In this document: positions 36,860-46,746 of the stretch, piece after piece
How the letters are laid out: each line of letters begins with the position of its first letter
How positions within the stretch are numbered: the first letter of the stretch is position 1
DNA from: Hymenopellis radicata
Lineage: Eukaryota; Basidiomycota; Agaricomycetes; Agaricales; Physalacriaceae
Direction of reading: 5' to 3'
DNA: 64,000 bases
Assembly (NCBI GenBank): GCA_015501595.1
Contig: JADNRX010000097.1
Location: 62,001-126,000 of the forward strand
Position numbers and translations under genes: made by a program
The notes under the pieces: generated by a model
Told to the model about the DNA's origin: nothing
Databases searched by the model: none
What the model saw: the letters and a program-made list of their open reading frames with translations, nothing else

Positions 36860-38990
36860 AGTTATTTTTTGTGTTTGTGGTAAATCAATTGAATAATGAG
36901 TCTCTGAACTCTTACCGCTTGACCACCATGACACCTTTGGTGTTGGTCAAATCCGCGGGCATTCCATCAGAGTGCGGGGACCTCGCCAAAGAGACTCGTG
37001 GTGGAGTTCATCTCCATTCCTCCGGTACACTCTTGGTGGCATGTTTATTGTTTAAACTCTCTGTTCTACAATCCTTCTTTCCTTCCTGCCTTAAGGCATT
37101 TGATAGCACCTCCTTCACGACCCACGGCCACGTTCCAACTCGTGACTGTTGTTTTGAACGACGACGGCCCACGTTCGTCGTTGTTCGGTGTTTGCCGGAT
37201 GCCGATCGCGATTGGCGTCTCTACTTCCTACCACGATGGCACCTCAACGACGAGGTGTCATCCAGCTCTGAAACTTCGTCTGCGCCCTCCCGGGGTCCTT
37301 TGCTCTACTTCTTTCTCTTTTTTGGACCCCGGATCATCTTTCAAGGCTTCCAGCAGCCAAGGATACGCTCTGAGGACGACGACGACGGCCGATGTCTTGA
37401 AGAGGCTGACTGCTATCCTGTAGGCACCCCAACGGGTTGTCTGTGCCAAGGTATGTACTCGTTCTCAAAAGTCTCCTTTCTGCCAGCACTGACGATATGT
37501 ACAGTGCAACACGCGACGGTTCTTTCCATCCCCCACACCTGCTCCCAGCGCCGTTCTGCCATCTCCTGCCACCATCTCGCGGATGCCCAGCACGACCTTC
37601 CACCCGCTACCTTTGCCTGAAGCGCTCGGATGCTCGGCAAGAGACGACATGCCAGAAATCTATTTTCCCGCCCTTACACCATATCCGGCGACGACGCCAT
37701 CCGACTCTTTGAGGACATTTGGATAGCTTAGCCATGGGCGGGTACCCGTTTAGCTACGTGCCAGCTGGAGATGGCTGCGCTCTATGAGACGGCAGCATCT
37801 ATCCACGTTGGCACCACTCGCTTGGAGGACCTTTGTTCCAACAATGTCGGCACCTCATGCGACAGCGAACGGATGTCGAGGGGAGTCGAAGAATTGGAGC
37901 AACAACCGTCTCGCCTCACGGTTCCCTACGCAGTCGGACGATGACAAGCTCATAGGCACAGAATTGCAGAGGAGATGATGGGGAGACGATGGCGGCAAGG
38001 AGGACACGATGACACGAGAAGAAACGCATCCGTTGCTCGTTGTTCTCGTCTCCTCAGCCTCATCGGCCTCTTTCATCGTCGGTTATGCCTTGCCTCATCG
38101 TCATCCTCTTGCGCCAGCTTGCGCCCTCGTCTCTCCTTTCTTGCTGTCTCTCCTTCGTTGTGTCTGAAATTTTAGTGTATGGTATGTGTGCTGCACCTTT
38201 GTGCCTCATGCGCCTGCACCAAAAGATTGATGAATTGAGATTTCCGGTTAATGAGCGAATCTGCCAACACCTCAAGGAGCTCCTTGGTGGTGCCTACGAG
38301 GGCGCGCGTCTTAAGCTCAAGAACCCTGATGGACGCGTACCCAGCAAGCCAGCCAGCAAGGGTGCGAGGACTCTCAGCTAGAGAAAGCGCGGTCAGGACG
38401 ACAACGATGAAGATGAGGACGAAGAGGACGGGGACGGGGACGAACAACCGGTCAAAAAGACGCGTACGCGAGAAAGAAGAAGAGCGACAACAATGACGAG
38501 TCTTAGCGTATCCACGGCGCCAACTTCCCCTTCCCGCCTAATGTGCGCTCCAGCAGTCTACGTCCAGTGAGTTCTAAGACTCCACCGACGACGATGATAT
38601 GATGCGCCGTGCGGCATAGGTATCTGCTAGTATCCGTGCTGAATCCATGAAGCTACCGGCAGCCCCTTGGATTCCATCACTAGTCGCCCTTCACTGCCAT
38701 AGCATCGTTCGCGCTCGAGCGCGATATGGATCATCCAATCCACAAAACTGTTCTGCTCTCAACTCGCTAGACGTGAAGAAACGAAGCACTCCTGTCGTCC
38801 TCCACACCATTCCTTTGTCAACTTCTTTGGCACGGAACAGACGGATGTCATTACAGTCGGAGCGCATATGCGAACAAGGCGAACGAGGACAACACCTTTC
38901 AAAGAAAGCACTTACTGAATGTGAGCACTGCTCTTTCGTCCCTCTGTCAATCTCAGCTTATATTCCGTTTAAGTTGTCTCTAACCACTGA
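36860..38990. other. Relic-like region with scattered coding patches
   Basis: No intact gene. The plus strand at 38,200-38,490 reads KIDELRFPVNERICQHLKEL and KSKNP-like basic text, then after a stop an acidic, basic-tailed stretch (DNDEDEDEEDGDGDEQPVKK). This looks like pieces of one nuclear-type protein interrupted by stops. The longer open frames at 36.9-37.6 kb show no domain. Probably decayed transposon-associated or multicopy gene sequence. Confidence 0.35.
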
Positions 38991-39009
38991 TGAGCCTACG
39001 CAGTACGCA

Positions 39010-39480
39010 GCCAAAGTCCAAAACAGTGAATTTGACGATATCAATCATATGGCGAATGACGAACGTCTTTGACAAATTCACCAAACTCGGTTTTCGTAGT
39101 ACTTGCAGTGAACCAGCATATATCAGATTCGGGAGTGCGTGCGACAAAGATCTTGCTGTTGATATTCGGAACGGACAGCTCAAGATTGATGGGTCCGTTT
39201 CAGCATCGACTTCTTACCACTGTCAGCTAATTTCGTGAACAGCGAGACTGTATCAGGCTTCTTCGAATCTTCAATCCAAGTCATTATCGATGCCATCAAG
39301 ATGCAGAAAGAATACTCTTCCGTTGATGTCTTGATTAGTACACAGGCCAGGTCGACTCCTCGATTATGCTCATTTGAGTCACAGACTGTCCTTGTGGGCG
39401 CATTTGCCGCGAGCGACTGGCTCTTCGGCCAGCTCCGAGATACCTTGACTCAGTCTGGCATTACGGACTGCATGTGTGAG
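39010..39480 (+). pseudogene. Hsp70-like (HSPA12-type) protein fragment
   Basis: Three splice-linkable exons match the C-terminal half of the ATPase domain of fungal HSPA12-type Hsp70 proteins: EPAYIRFGSACDKDLAVDIR with NGQLKIDG, then SETVSGFFESSIQVIIDAIK, then TVLVGAFAASDWLFGQLRDT. The last is the conserved VGGFA.S.WL block. Upstream, VFDKFTKLGF needs a frame change from INHMAND. I found no N-terminal DxGTT phosphate loop, and nothing after ITDCM matches the family's C-terminus. The fragment therefore cannot make a working chaperone. It lies between the two 81-bp inverted repeats. Confidence 0.6.
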
Positions 39481-40324
39481 TACGCTTGAGAATATTCTGC
39501 AACCCGTAGCACTCACCTAGCCGTGTCTCCAGTCTGTTGCTTTCTTTGAGAAGGACGGTACATATTTTCTATGGGTGATTTGGATGTACCGATATGATTT
39601 CTAGAGACAATGATGCACGGACACTTGAAAACTCCAACTCTGCAGTCAGGGGACCAGCGCCAAGTCTGTCGAGTCGTACGAGGCACCCAACGACTTCGCT
39701 CTCCAGCAGGCGGCTGCGCAGGTCGTCAATATCGTGTCCTTGCTTTCGAGTACTCTCGCCACTGCTCCTACAGATGTCACCATAGCTGCACCTCCGAATA
39801 CGCCGAACCGAGGCTCCGCAGGCTGCCGCTTTCGTTGCTCCTCCTCTTGTCAACCCCGATGACATCCCGAACCGAGCGCCGCCGCCTGCTCGTGACGTCG
39901 CCACTCATCGATAAGGCCTGTTGCTCCAGTGGTCCTGACTTGTGAGTTATCATCTCACTTCAATGTGCATGCTTTCATACTCGACAAAGTTAGTGTACTC
40001 CGTGCGACACTGATTCCGGGTCATTCCCGCCTGCTACGTGCGAGGTTGAGGTCGAAGTTTTCGTGTGGCCCATTCTTCGTTCCTGCCGTTGGTATAGCCG
40101 AGTGGGGAAGTCCAGACCATGAACGAGGTGAGGATACGTCGCTGCTGATTGCCGCCTGTCCTATCAAAGAGTGACAGTGAACCTTTGTTCTCTTCAATCA
40201 GACGGCGGACCAAGCAGCACAGGCTCTGTGGCGCAGATTGGAGAGGGGCGACGCTCACATTACTGGTGACTTGTTGACTGATATCCTTAGGGCGGGTACG
40301 CCGCGTTGATCCAACTCGACTGAG

Positions 40325-40386
40325 GTTTAAGCCTTCCTTAAACTATGATTTAAGCCCTTAAATGTTCTTAAGGCTTAAGACTTAAT
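40325..40386. repeat. TTAA-dense patch with small inverted repeats
   Basis: Seven TTAA tetramers fall in 62 bp, mostly within cttaag or tttaag, including the inverted pair gtttaag...cttaaac. The word cttaagacttaa recurs at 42121-42132, next to the right inverted-repeat copy. Confidence 0.55.
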
Positions 40387-42143
40387 GACAACACTGGGTA
40401 CGCGTGGTGCCGCACCTAAAAATAACTGGATCGTGGACGCGTTTTTGGATTGGTTGTCGTTTGTGAGTTTGGCGTTCGTCCGTAAGTTTGAGACTGAACA
40501 ATCCTTAGATGCTTGTGCCCGTGTGGCGAGCGTCTGTCGATCGGAAGGTGAAGGCGCATGCGAAGGAGCACGAGAAGTACCTCCAGGATGAAGGGTTCTT
40601 CGAGATGCCTTGAGTAAGTGTCTGTTAACTGCGAACTATACTTTACTCACATGGAACTTAGTGTAAAATATCTATGTGTACTAATGAACACTTTGTTACG
40701 AACTTTGAACACTATGCGTATCTGCCTCGAACGATCCACAAGCTCAGCTGTTCTTATCCCAGTACTGCACGCTGCGAAACTCGGCATGGCGTATTCAACA
40801 TGCATTCGACGTAGTTCCCCAAGAAACCAGCTAAACCCGTCTCGTTCGCTAACATCTGATTAGCCGTGCCATATCATCATCGCCGATACTAGCGCCTCGA
40901 CACCGAACATTTGGCCTCCCCTTCACGGAGCTGACAACCGTTCCCACCGTGATAGACAAGTCACCACATCCTGCTGTCATTGTGGCCGCGGCGCTAGATA
41001 ATGTTATCAAGGTATAGGTGGCGTACGATGAGTACGTACCTCGCCCTGGGAGTAATTCGACCATTCGACAAACCTACCATAGAGGAGACGAAGACGATCT
41101 TTGATTTATCATGGCAGTGCTTCTGGCGCACCATCGTCTTTGCGCGGTCCACGCTGTCCGGGTTTGAACGCAGCACGACTCCTCCATGCCTTGGTCAAGG
41201 TCATCTCGACGAAAACATTGGGATGCGCGTCCCCAGCGCATGCAACTCGGAGACGGCCTGCACTCTGAACTGATGCCGTGCACAGTACTTTCCACCCACC
41301 ATGTTCAGGGCTTTTTACAAGGAGGAAAACATCTGAGTTGATGCTTATAGCTAAGTGACATGGTCAGACCCTTGCCTGGGAGAATCATCGGCTTTGGTGC
41401 TTTGTCGGATTCGCCTCCTCTTCAACGTCGTCGGCTGGTGTCATGGGGTGCGGCATCGGGAGTATGAACGTCGAACTGGCCAACTTTGCGGAATGAAACT
41501 TCTGGACACACGCGCTATGGAGCTCGTTGTCGGGCCCATCGCATGCAGGTAAGGTTTTCAAGATTGAACCTTTTCTTTACAAGTTAATGTTGTCCTTTAC
41601 TAGACGAATACTTGTTCAAAGCCGGGTCTCGAAGAACTTCGTATTTGGTGGTCTCACAAGTCTGGACCTTGACTGCTCGTGTAGCGGGGCAATTAAGAGG
41701 GCGACGGAGGCTTAGAGTCTTAGCAGTGAGCAAGAACACATGTAGTCCCTAGGTGGACTCACACGATGCTGAGGAGGCTCCGTACTTGGGTGCGAGTACG
41801 TACATACTACAGGACGCTAAGCCGAGGCGTGAGTTCTGATGTGTGTGGATCAACACAGATCAACCAGAGTGAATCCTTGAACTCGCATTTGTTGAGCTGA
41901 ATTTCTTTACCGCACTTTTAACATTGTTGAACTTTATGTTCTTTGAATTTGGACGCCTTGATCCAGTGCCTTTCTCTCCAAAGAACCTGAAATTCGACAT
42001 CACACGTTGCGTCCTTCAGGTATTCGAACAGCCAGTTTTCGAAGGCCTCCTGGTTGGACGCCAGAATACAGAAATTTGTGTCTGACTAGATTAGATACTA
42101 CTTACATTGCCTACCGTGACCTTAAGACTTAAGCATACCCATT
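40387..42143. other. Relic region, nothing recognised
   Basis: About 1.75 kb of short open frames, with no linked exons or motifs I can name. Confidence 0.4.
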
Positions 42144-42224
42144 ATGGCAATTGGTTTTCGAGGTCCTGACCTGCCGGGTGATGGGCCATCAGCGGCCATC
42201 AGCGTGATACTCCCGTCAACCATA
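42144..42224 (-). repeat. 81-bp inverted repeat, right copy
   Basis: Reverse complement of 36764-36844. Read on the plus strand it starts atggcaattggttttcgagg and encodes MAIGFRGPDLPGDGPSAAIS, so both copies present a potential protein start facing outward. Confidence 0.85.
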
Positions 42225-42329
42225 AATACGTCTACGCCGGTCGATTGCCGAACCTGGATTGAAGATGTGATTGAGTCATTCAGTGATGCCGCCGAACATT
42301 CATGATGACCCACATCGTGGTACAGCCTT

Positions 42330-43092
42330 AAGGTTTATCAGAGACGGAGTCAGAGAGGTAGAAGAACCCTTACTCTTTCGTGGCAGCGTCGAGTTCCTGA
42401 AACTTGGAGCACAAATTTCGCATTTCTTGATGTCCGGTGGACATCCTTTGGGAAGAGAACTTGACAATATCGTGGTGAAATGCAGTCAGCCCTTCGACCG
42501 AGCCGAGAAAAGTTTCTATGCAAGATGCGGTATACGCTAAATGAGAGAGTGATATCTATGAAGCGTGAGTTTGAACCAACAGCGAGAACTTCATTGTTAC
42601 CTTCACGAACGAATCGAGCACTTGCGCCTTTTCCCGCCGCATGTGTGGCGTCTCGTTGGAAAGATTCTTGGCCATATAAGGAAGAATCATAGTCAAGAAC
42701 ACTGTCACTAGATGTCAGCACGTTGGGCGCCCAGGACGCGAAACGCCGACGCACTGTTGAAACGACCATGTAGATATCCAAAATTGTTGCTACATACTGC
42801 ATGCATCTGAGTGAATTCCTAGAAGTGAATAAGTGAATGCGTTTCCGAAATTGTTTGGGAAGGAACATACTGTTTGGAAGTGGGACCAAGTCGGCTGCAT
42901 CGGGGGCGCTACACGCTGTAGATCCAATGCAACTATCTGATCGAAGATGTTGGTGAGGGCGGGGACGATGGTGGTCTGTCGGTGGGCAAGCTTTTTGAAG
43001 GAGTCAGAGAGGTCGGTGGTGTTGAGCGGTTCATTGAGGAACTTGAGAGTAGCGGAGTAGCAACTACGCGAACTATCAGCCAAAGGAGACAT
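42330..43092 (-). CDS. Hypothetical helical protein, small gene island
   Basis: No family recognised, but the sequence looks coding. Exons from ATG 43092 read MSPLADSS, then YSATLKFLNEPLNTTDLSDS, FKKLAHRQTTIVPALTNIFD and QIVALDLQ. After introns the text continues MILPYMAKNLSNETPHMRRE with KAQVLDSFVK, then ISLSHLAYTASCIETFLGSV, EGLTAFHHDIVKFSSQRMST, GHQEMRNLCSKFQELDAATK and EEFFYLSDSVSDKP*. The pattern is a string of amphipathic helices with no membrane span or signal peptide. Exon edges in the 42,650-42,880 part are uncertain. It ends about 100 bp from the right inverted-repeat copy. Confidence 0.45.
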
Positions 43093-44573
43093 GATTTGAA
43101 CACGGACAACTTACGTCGAGTCCTCAGTGTTATACCCTTCCATTGGTGGTTTCTAGATGGTGTAGTGTCGGTGTACTCCTTGGACTATAAGGTGCTGTGA
43201 GAGTCCTAGTTGAGGCATAGCCCATCTCGGCTCGGTGACGTCCTGAATGTAGGCTCTCGGATGTCAACGCGGGGCGCGTCCTTCAAGTTGATCAGCCAAA
43301 TTTACGAGCCGTCATCGGTTGGGCATGATCCAGTTTCAAGTCCGGCGTGTGCAGATGGAGTTGGCGCTGGCTGCCTCGGTAGAGTGGGAAGAGTCAGTTC
43401 TAAATGCTGTGGGCTTCGCATCTCTCTGCAACGTTTCAATTACATGCTTTCCACCGTGACACGGATGAGCTCAGCAATGAAGGGCTGCAAGACTTCGACG
43501 TTCTGGTGGCGGCTCCTATGAGGGGTACATGCATGCAACGTCCTGTGCTGGCGTCGGCCGGGTACATAGCCGTAGCTTTCCTGAACACTCCGTCGCGTGA
43601 GGAGTGTTCGAGAGTAGAACAAATTCGTGTCAAAGTATAACACTTGCAATGTCCGTGTATATTCCGACCGCATCGGTGGCCGTCGGCTTGTTGACGCCGG
43701 ACGGCGGAGGCAAACACGGCTTGTTTTCCTTCCATCAAAAGTACCTTGGGACGAAAATCGGATGTGTCCCGCGTCTTTGACTCTTTCAGTCTATCCAAAA
43801 AAGTCGAACGCTGATCTCACAGGCCCCAGACCAGGTGTACAGTTGCAGCGTTGAAACGATATCTTGATACTACCCGTTGGCAGATCGTTGTCCTGAATCC
43901 TCGGTAAACTTCTACATGGATGTTACTTATGCATCACACAGAAAACTATCAGGAATCTGGGATGTTCGAGCGGTGAGATCTAACTTTGCCTCGTCATCTT
44001 ACCCCACATCCCATCCAACGGCGACGCGATGACCGGGTGAAGGCTAGCCTGGGTTACTTCGTTACCCTACTGAGTAGAGGCGTCATCTCACCCATAAGAT
44101 GTCAACCACCACCCCCAGGTTGTAATGGCCCTTTCTGGATGAAGCGCTCTAGCCTCGAATCTTTCACTTACTTTCCAGGGCCTGCCGCATTTCCATCAGT
44201 CATCCTGTATGTCCTTTGTCCGCAATACCCAGTTGTTGATGATCCCGCTGACCTACGTGATGCCATCGACGTCCGTTCGTCAACCACAGTCCTTTCTCAC
44301 GAAATGGGCGCTTCCGTTGGTGCGACAATATCTCAATGCGAGAGATGCTGTTCACATCACGTCGATCTGAGTTCTCTTACTAATCCATTCTCCTTCGCAG
44401 ATATGATGATTCAACAAACAATGCTACTCTTCAGGACATAATGATAATTTGTGTATGATCCATTCTCGAGTCCCTCATAAAGAACCTCTTACTAACTTCA
44501 TCATATATTTTTAGTACAAAAACTGTTCTGCGCAGTCATTTGTGTTGAAGCACAGCCGGACGGGATGCCTACG

Positions 44574-44620
44574 CATGCAGATATTCTCCCGCTTTACGAC
44601 GCTAGTCTGATAGCACCGGT
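44574..44620 (+). repeat. Repeat block copy 1 (ADILPLYDAS)
   Basis: Sequence gcagatattctcccgcttta followed by cgacgctagtctgatagcaccggt. Related copies are at 45205-45256 and 45301-45346, all in the same orientation. Confidence 0.7.
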
Positions 44621-45204
44621 ACTGCAAGTGGATCTGTATGATACAGCTGACTTCGTGAACCCTCGACAAACTTTCAACGAAAAGGATTCCCAAATGTCAC
44701 GAGTGGCCAAGCGCTACGGGAGATCGAAATGCGCCACCTTTGAACTTTGTTCGGTTCTGCTTGGAATGGTGGCGGTTTGTTTAAACTACCAGCTGCCTGT
44801 CACATCGGCCATTACCTCTCATATTGGCCCGCATAACCTCCACCGACAAGAAACGACAGTTATGCGAACCCGTCCGGTTCCCAGAAACGTCCTCGATCTG
44901 GAACTTGAGGATGAAGATGTCGATGCATTGATCATGACCCTCTATGATTCCGTCGGCTATATCGCACCTCACTTCAGAAAGCAAGGCACTTCAGATACTG
45001 CGCGCTTTTGGATCGACGCCTTCTTCTTTCGTGCTACAGCCATGATTCCGCCTTCCCAGCGCGTGATCTCATCTACCGCGCAGGTGAAGCTGTTCAATAA
45101 CAACTGTCAAAAGGTAACTGCTGATGTGGTGAATGCGGATGTCGTTAGACGCGAAGGACATACAGAGAGAAGCTTTTGCTTATTTTCGTTGCGGAGATCT
45201 TGCT

Positions 45205-45256
45205 TGTGCAGATGTTCTCCCGCTGCTTTACGATGCAAGTTTGATACTGTTTGCCT
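45205..45256 (+). repeat. Repeat block copy 2
   Basis: Reads gcagatgttctcccgctgct then ttacgatgcaagtttgatac. It has three extra bases relative to the other copies and is read in a different frame of the long ORF. Confidence 0.65.
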
Positions 45257-45300
45257 GATAATGATTGGCGCCTTCCAGTTACTGCTTCATCGAGTCCTAC

Positions 45301-45346
45301 GTGTAGATATTCTCCCGCTTTACGGCGCCAATCAGATAGAACCGGT
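45301..45346 (+). repeat. Repeat block copy 3
   Basis: Reads gtgtagatattctcccgctt then tacggcgccaatcagatagaaccggt; encodes VDILPLYGANQIEPV in the long ORF. Confidence 0.7.
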
Positions 45347-45419
45347 TTCTTGAAAGGAGATGGGCCGGACGCATGACATGGCGTTAAGTCGCGTTACGCG
45401 TAGAATACATCAACTGACC

Positions 45420-46602
45420 TAAATCCCGTCCTTTAAGGCTCGTATGGTCTGACCACCGGCACTCGCGCAAGGGTCAAGGCATCGTAAAACACAACGCCAG
45501 CAACTGGAATGATCATCAAAATGGCGTACGGCGAATCCAGAAGAAGACCAAATAGACAGGCCGTGGAAATCGTAAGAGATAAGAGGCCGTAATAGCGTAG
45601 CACTGAACATAGACTGAGTTTGATATCAAGATGTTGCGATGAGGCGAATTCGCGGGCACGCTGGCCGAGTCAGGCGTGTAATGATTGGGATGATGCTGCG
45701 TTTCCAGTCACAATTGCGACGGAAAGATGAAAGGCAAGGGCCAGGCACCCGAAAACGCGGACAATCACGTAGAGGGTGTGGTTTAGAGAGCTCAGCGCAG
45801 AGACATCTTCGCAGAGGTCTCGTCCTAGAGAAAGGACCGCCACACTGACTAATGCCAGAAACGTTACCTGCATAAGCTTAACACTAACACGTATCGGAAC
45901 GAGGAAAACGACTGACAATGATCACAAGAGGTGAAAAATCGCCGAAAACATGATTACTTATCAAGTGGAGCGATGGTATTCATCGTATTATACCTGCTGC
46001 CGTCATTGGGGCTCAGAACAGTAACCGGGACTGTCGTTGGGGGAGGTTGAACTATGATTGTTGGCGGAGGGGACCTTCGAGTACTGAGATGAGTCCATGA
46101 TGGCTCGTGTGATCAATCGGTTGTTTACCTTGACCTCCGGCGTTCCACAGGTGGCGACTTACTAGAACGCAACCTTCGACCTCGGGCGATGGCGATCGAC
46201 TACCTGTGAATCGCGGAGGCGTGCGAGAGCGCGACCGGGACGAACTGTGTCGTCGATATTGGGGGCCCGCGCAGAGATCTTCAAAGACAACACCAGGGCG
46301 CGCGCCGGGCGCCGGGTTCCAGGAATCAACTCTATTCACTAGAAGCAGGTCCGGCTTCGACTTGACTCGACCGAACGTCCTCTTTCTTGAACGATGATTG
46401 AGCTGACAGTTACTAGACAACGCGTTGTAAGGCATTATTCACCGCTAGAGGTTTCCGTGTGACGTTCTCCTTGCTCGTCTACTGCTTCGTTTTGCGATGA
46501 CTTGCTGGATGCCACTGAGAAAGGATCAACCTCAGAAGGCGCTACAGTGGCAGATACCTGGTTTAAATCGGGTCTGCCCTTGGATGGTGTACGCGTAGTC
46601 AT
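45420..46602 (-). CDS. Putative multi-exon membrane protein
   Basis: Not recognised as a named family. ATG 46602 gives MTTRTPSKGRPDLNQVSATV and a Ser/Glu-rich stretch, then an Arg/Ser-rich part (RRHSSSRSRSRTPPRFTGSR). A Pro-rich linker follows (RRSPPPTIIVQPPPTTVPVT, DGSRYNTMNTIAPLDK). The C-terminal half is hydrophobic: LNHTLYVIVRVFGCLALAFH, LSVAIVTGNAASSQS, then RYYGLLSLTISTACLFGLLL and SPYAILMIIPVAGVVFYDAL with TLARVPVVRPYEP, giving at least three predicted membrane spans. Several introns are required, and the exon edges between 46,440 and 46,090 are uncertain. The coherent amphipathic text argues for a real gene inside an otherwise decayed stretch. Confidence 0.42.
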
Positions 46603-46746
46603 GGTTGAAGTTACGTTCCAGGCCCTAATGTCAGGGATGCTTAACATATGTGAGTACAGTCGAGGGCAGCGCTTGTCAAGCGCTTTTGTTGTCCGCATGT
46701 CATCTCTCAGCAGCCAAGGTGTAGCAGCATGATCACAAAGCTTCAC

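Larger units (their letters stand above)
44565..45353 (+). other. Orphan ORF containing a thrice-repeated block
   Basis: A 262-codon uninterrupted frame beginning MPTHADILPLYDASLIAPVL. The middle (LYDSVGYIAPHFRKQGTSDT, ARFWIDAFFFRATAMIPPSQ, RVISSTAQVKLF) looks coding but I cannot assign a family. The frame ends VDILPLYGANQIEPVS, and the same DNA block occurs a third time in another frame. It could be a gene fragment with local duplications, and length alone does not prove a gene. Confidence 0.35.

Noticed and set aside
36871..37620. 249-codon plus-strand open frame
   Set aside because: No domain or conserved text; alternative frames in the same stretch are equally open, and it lies in the decayed block.
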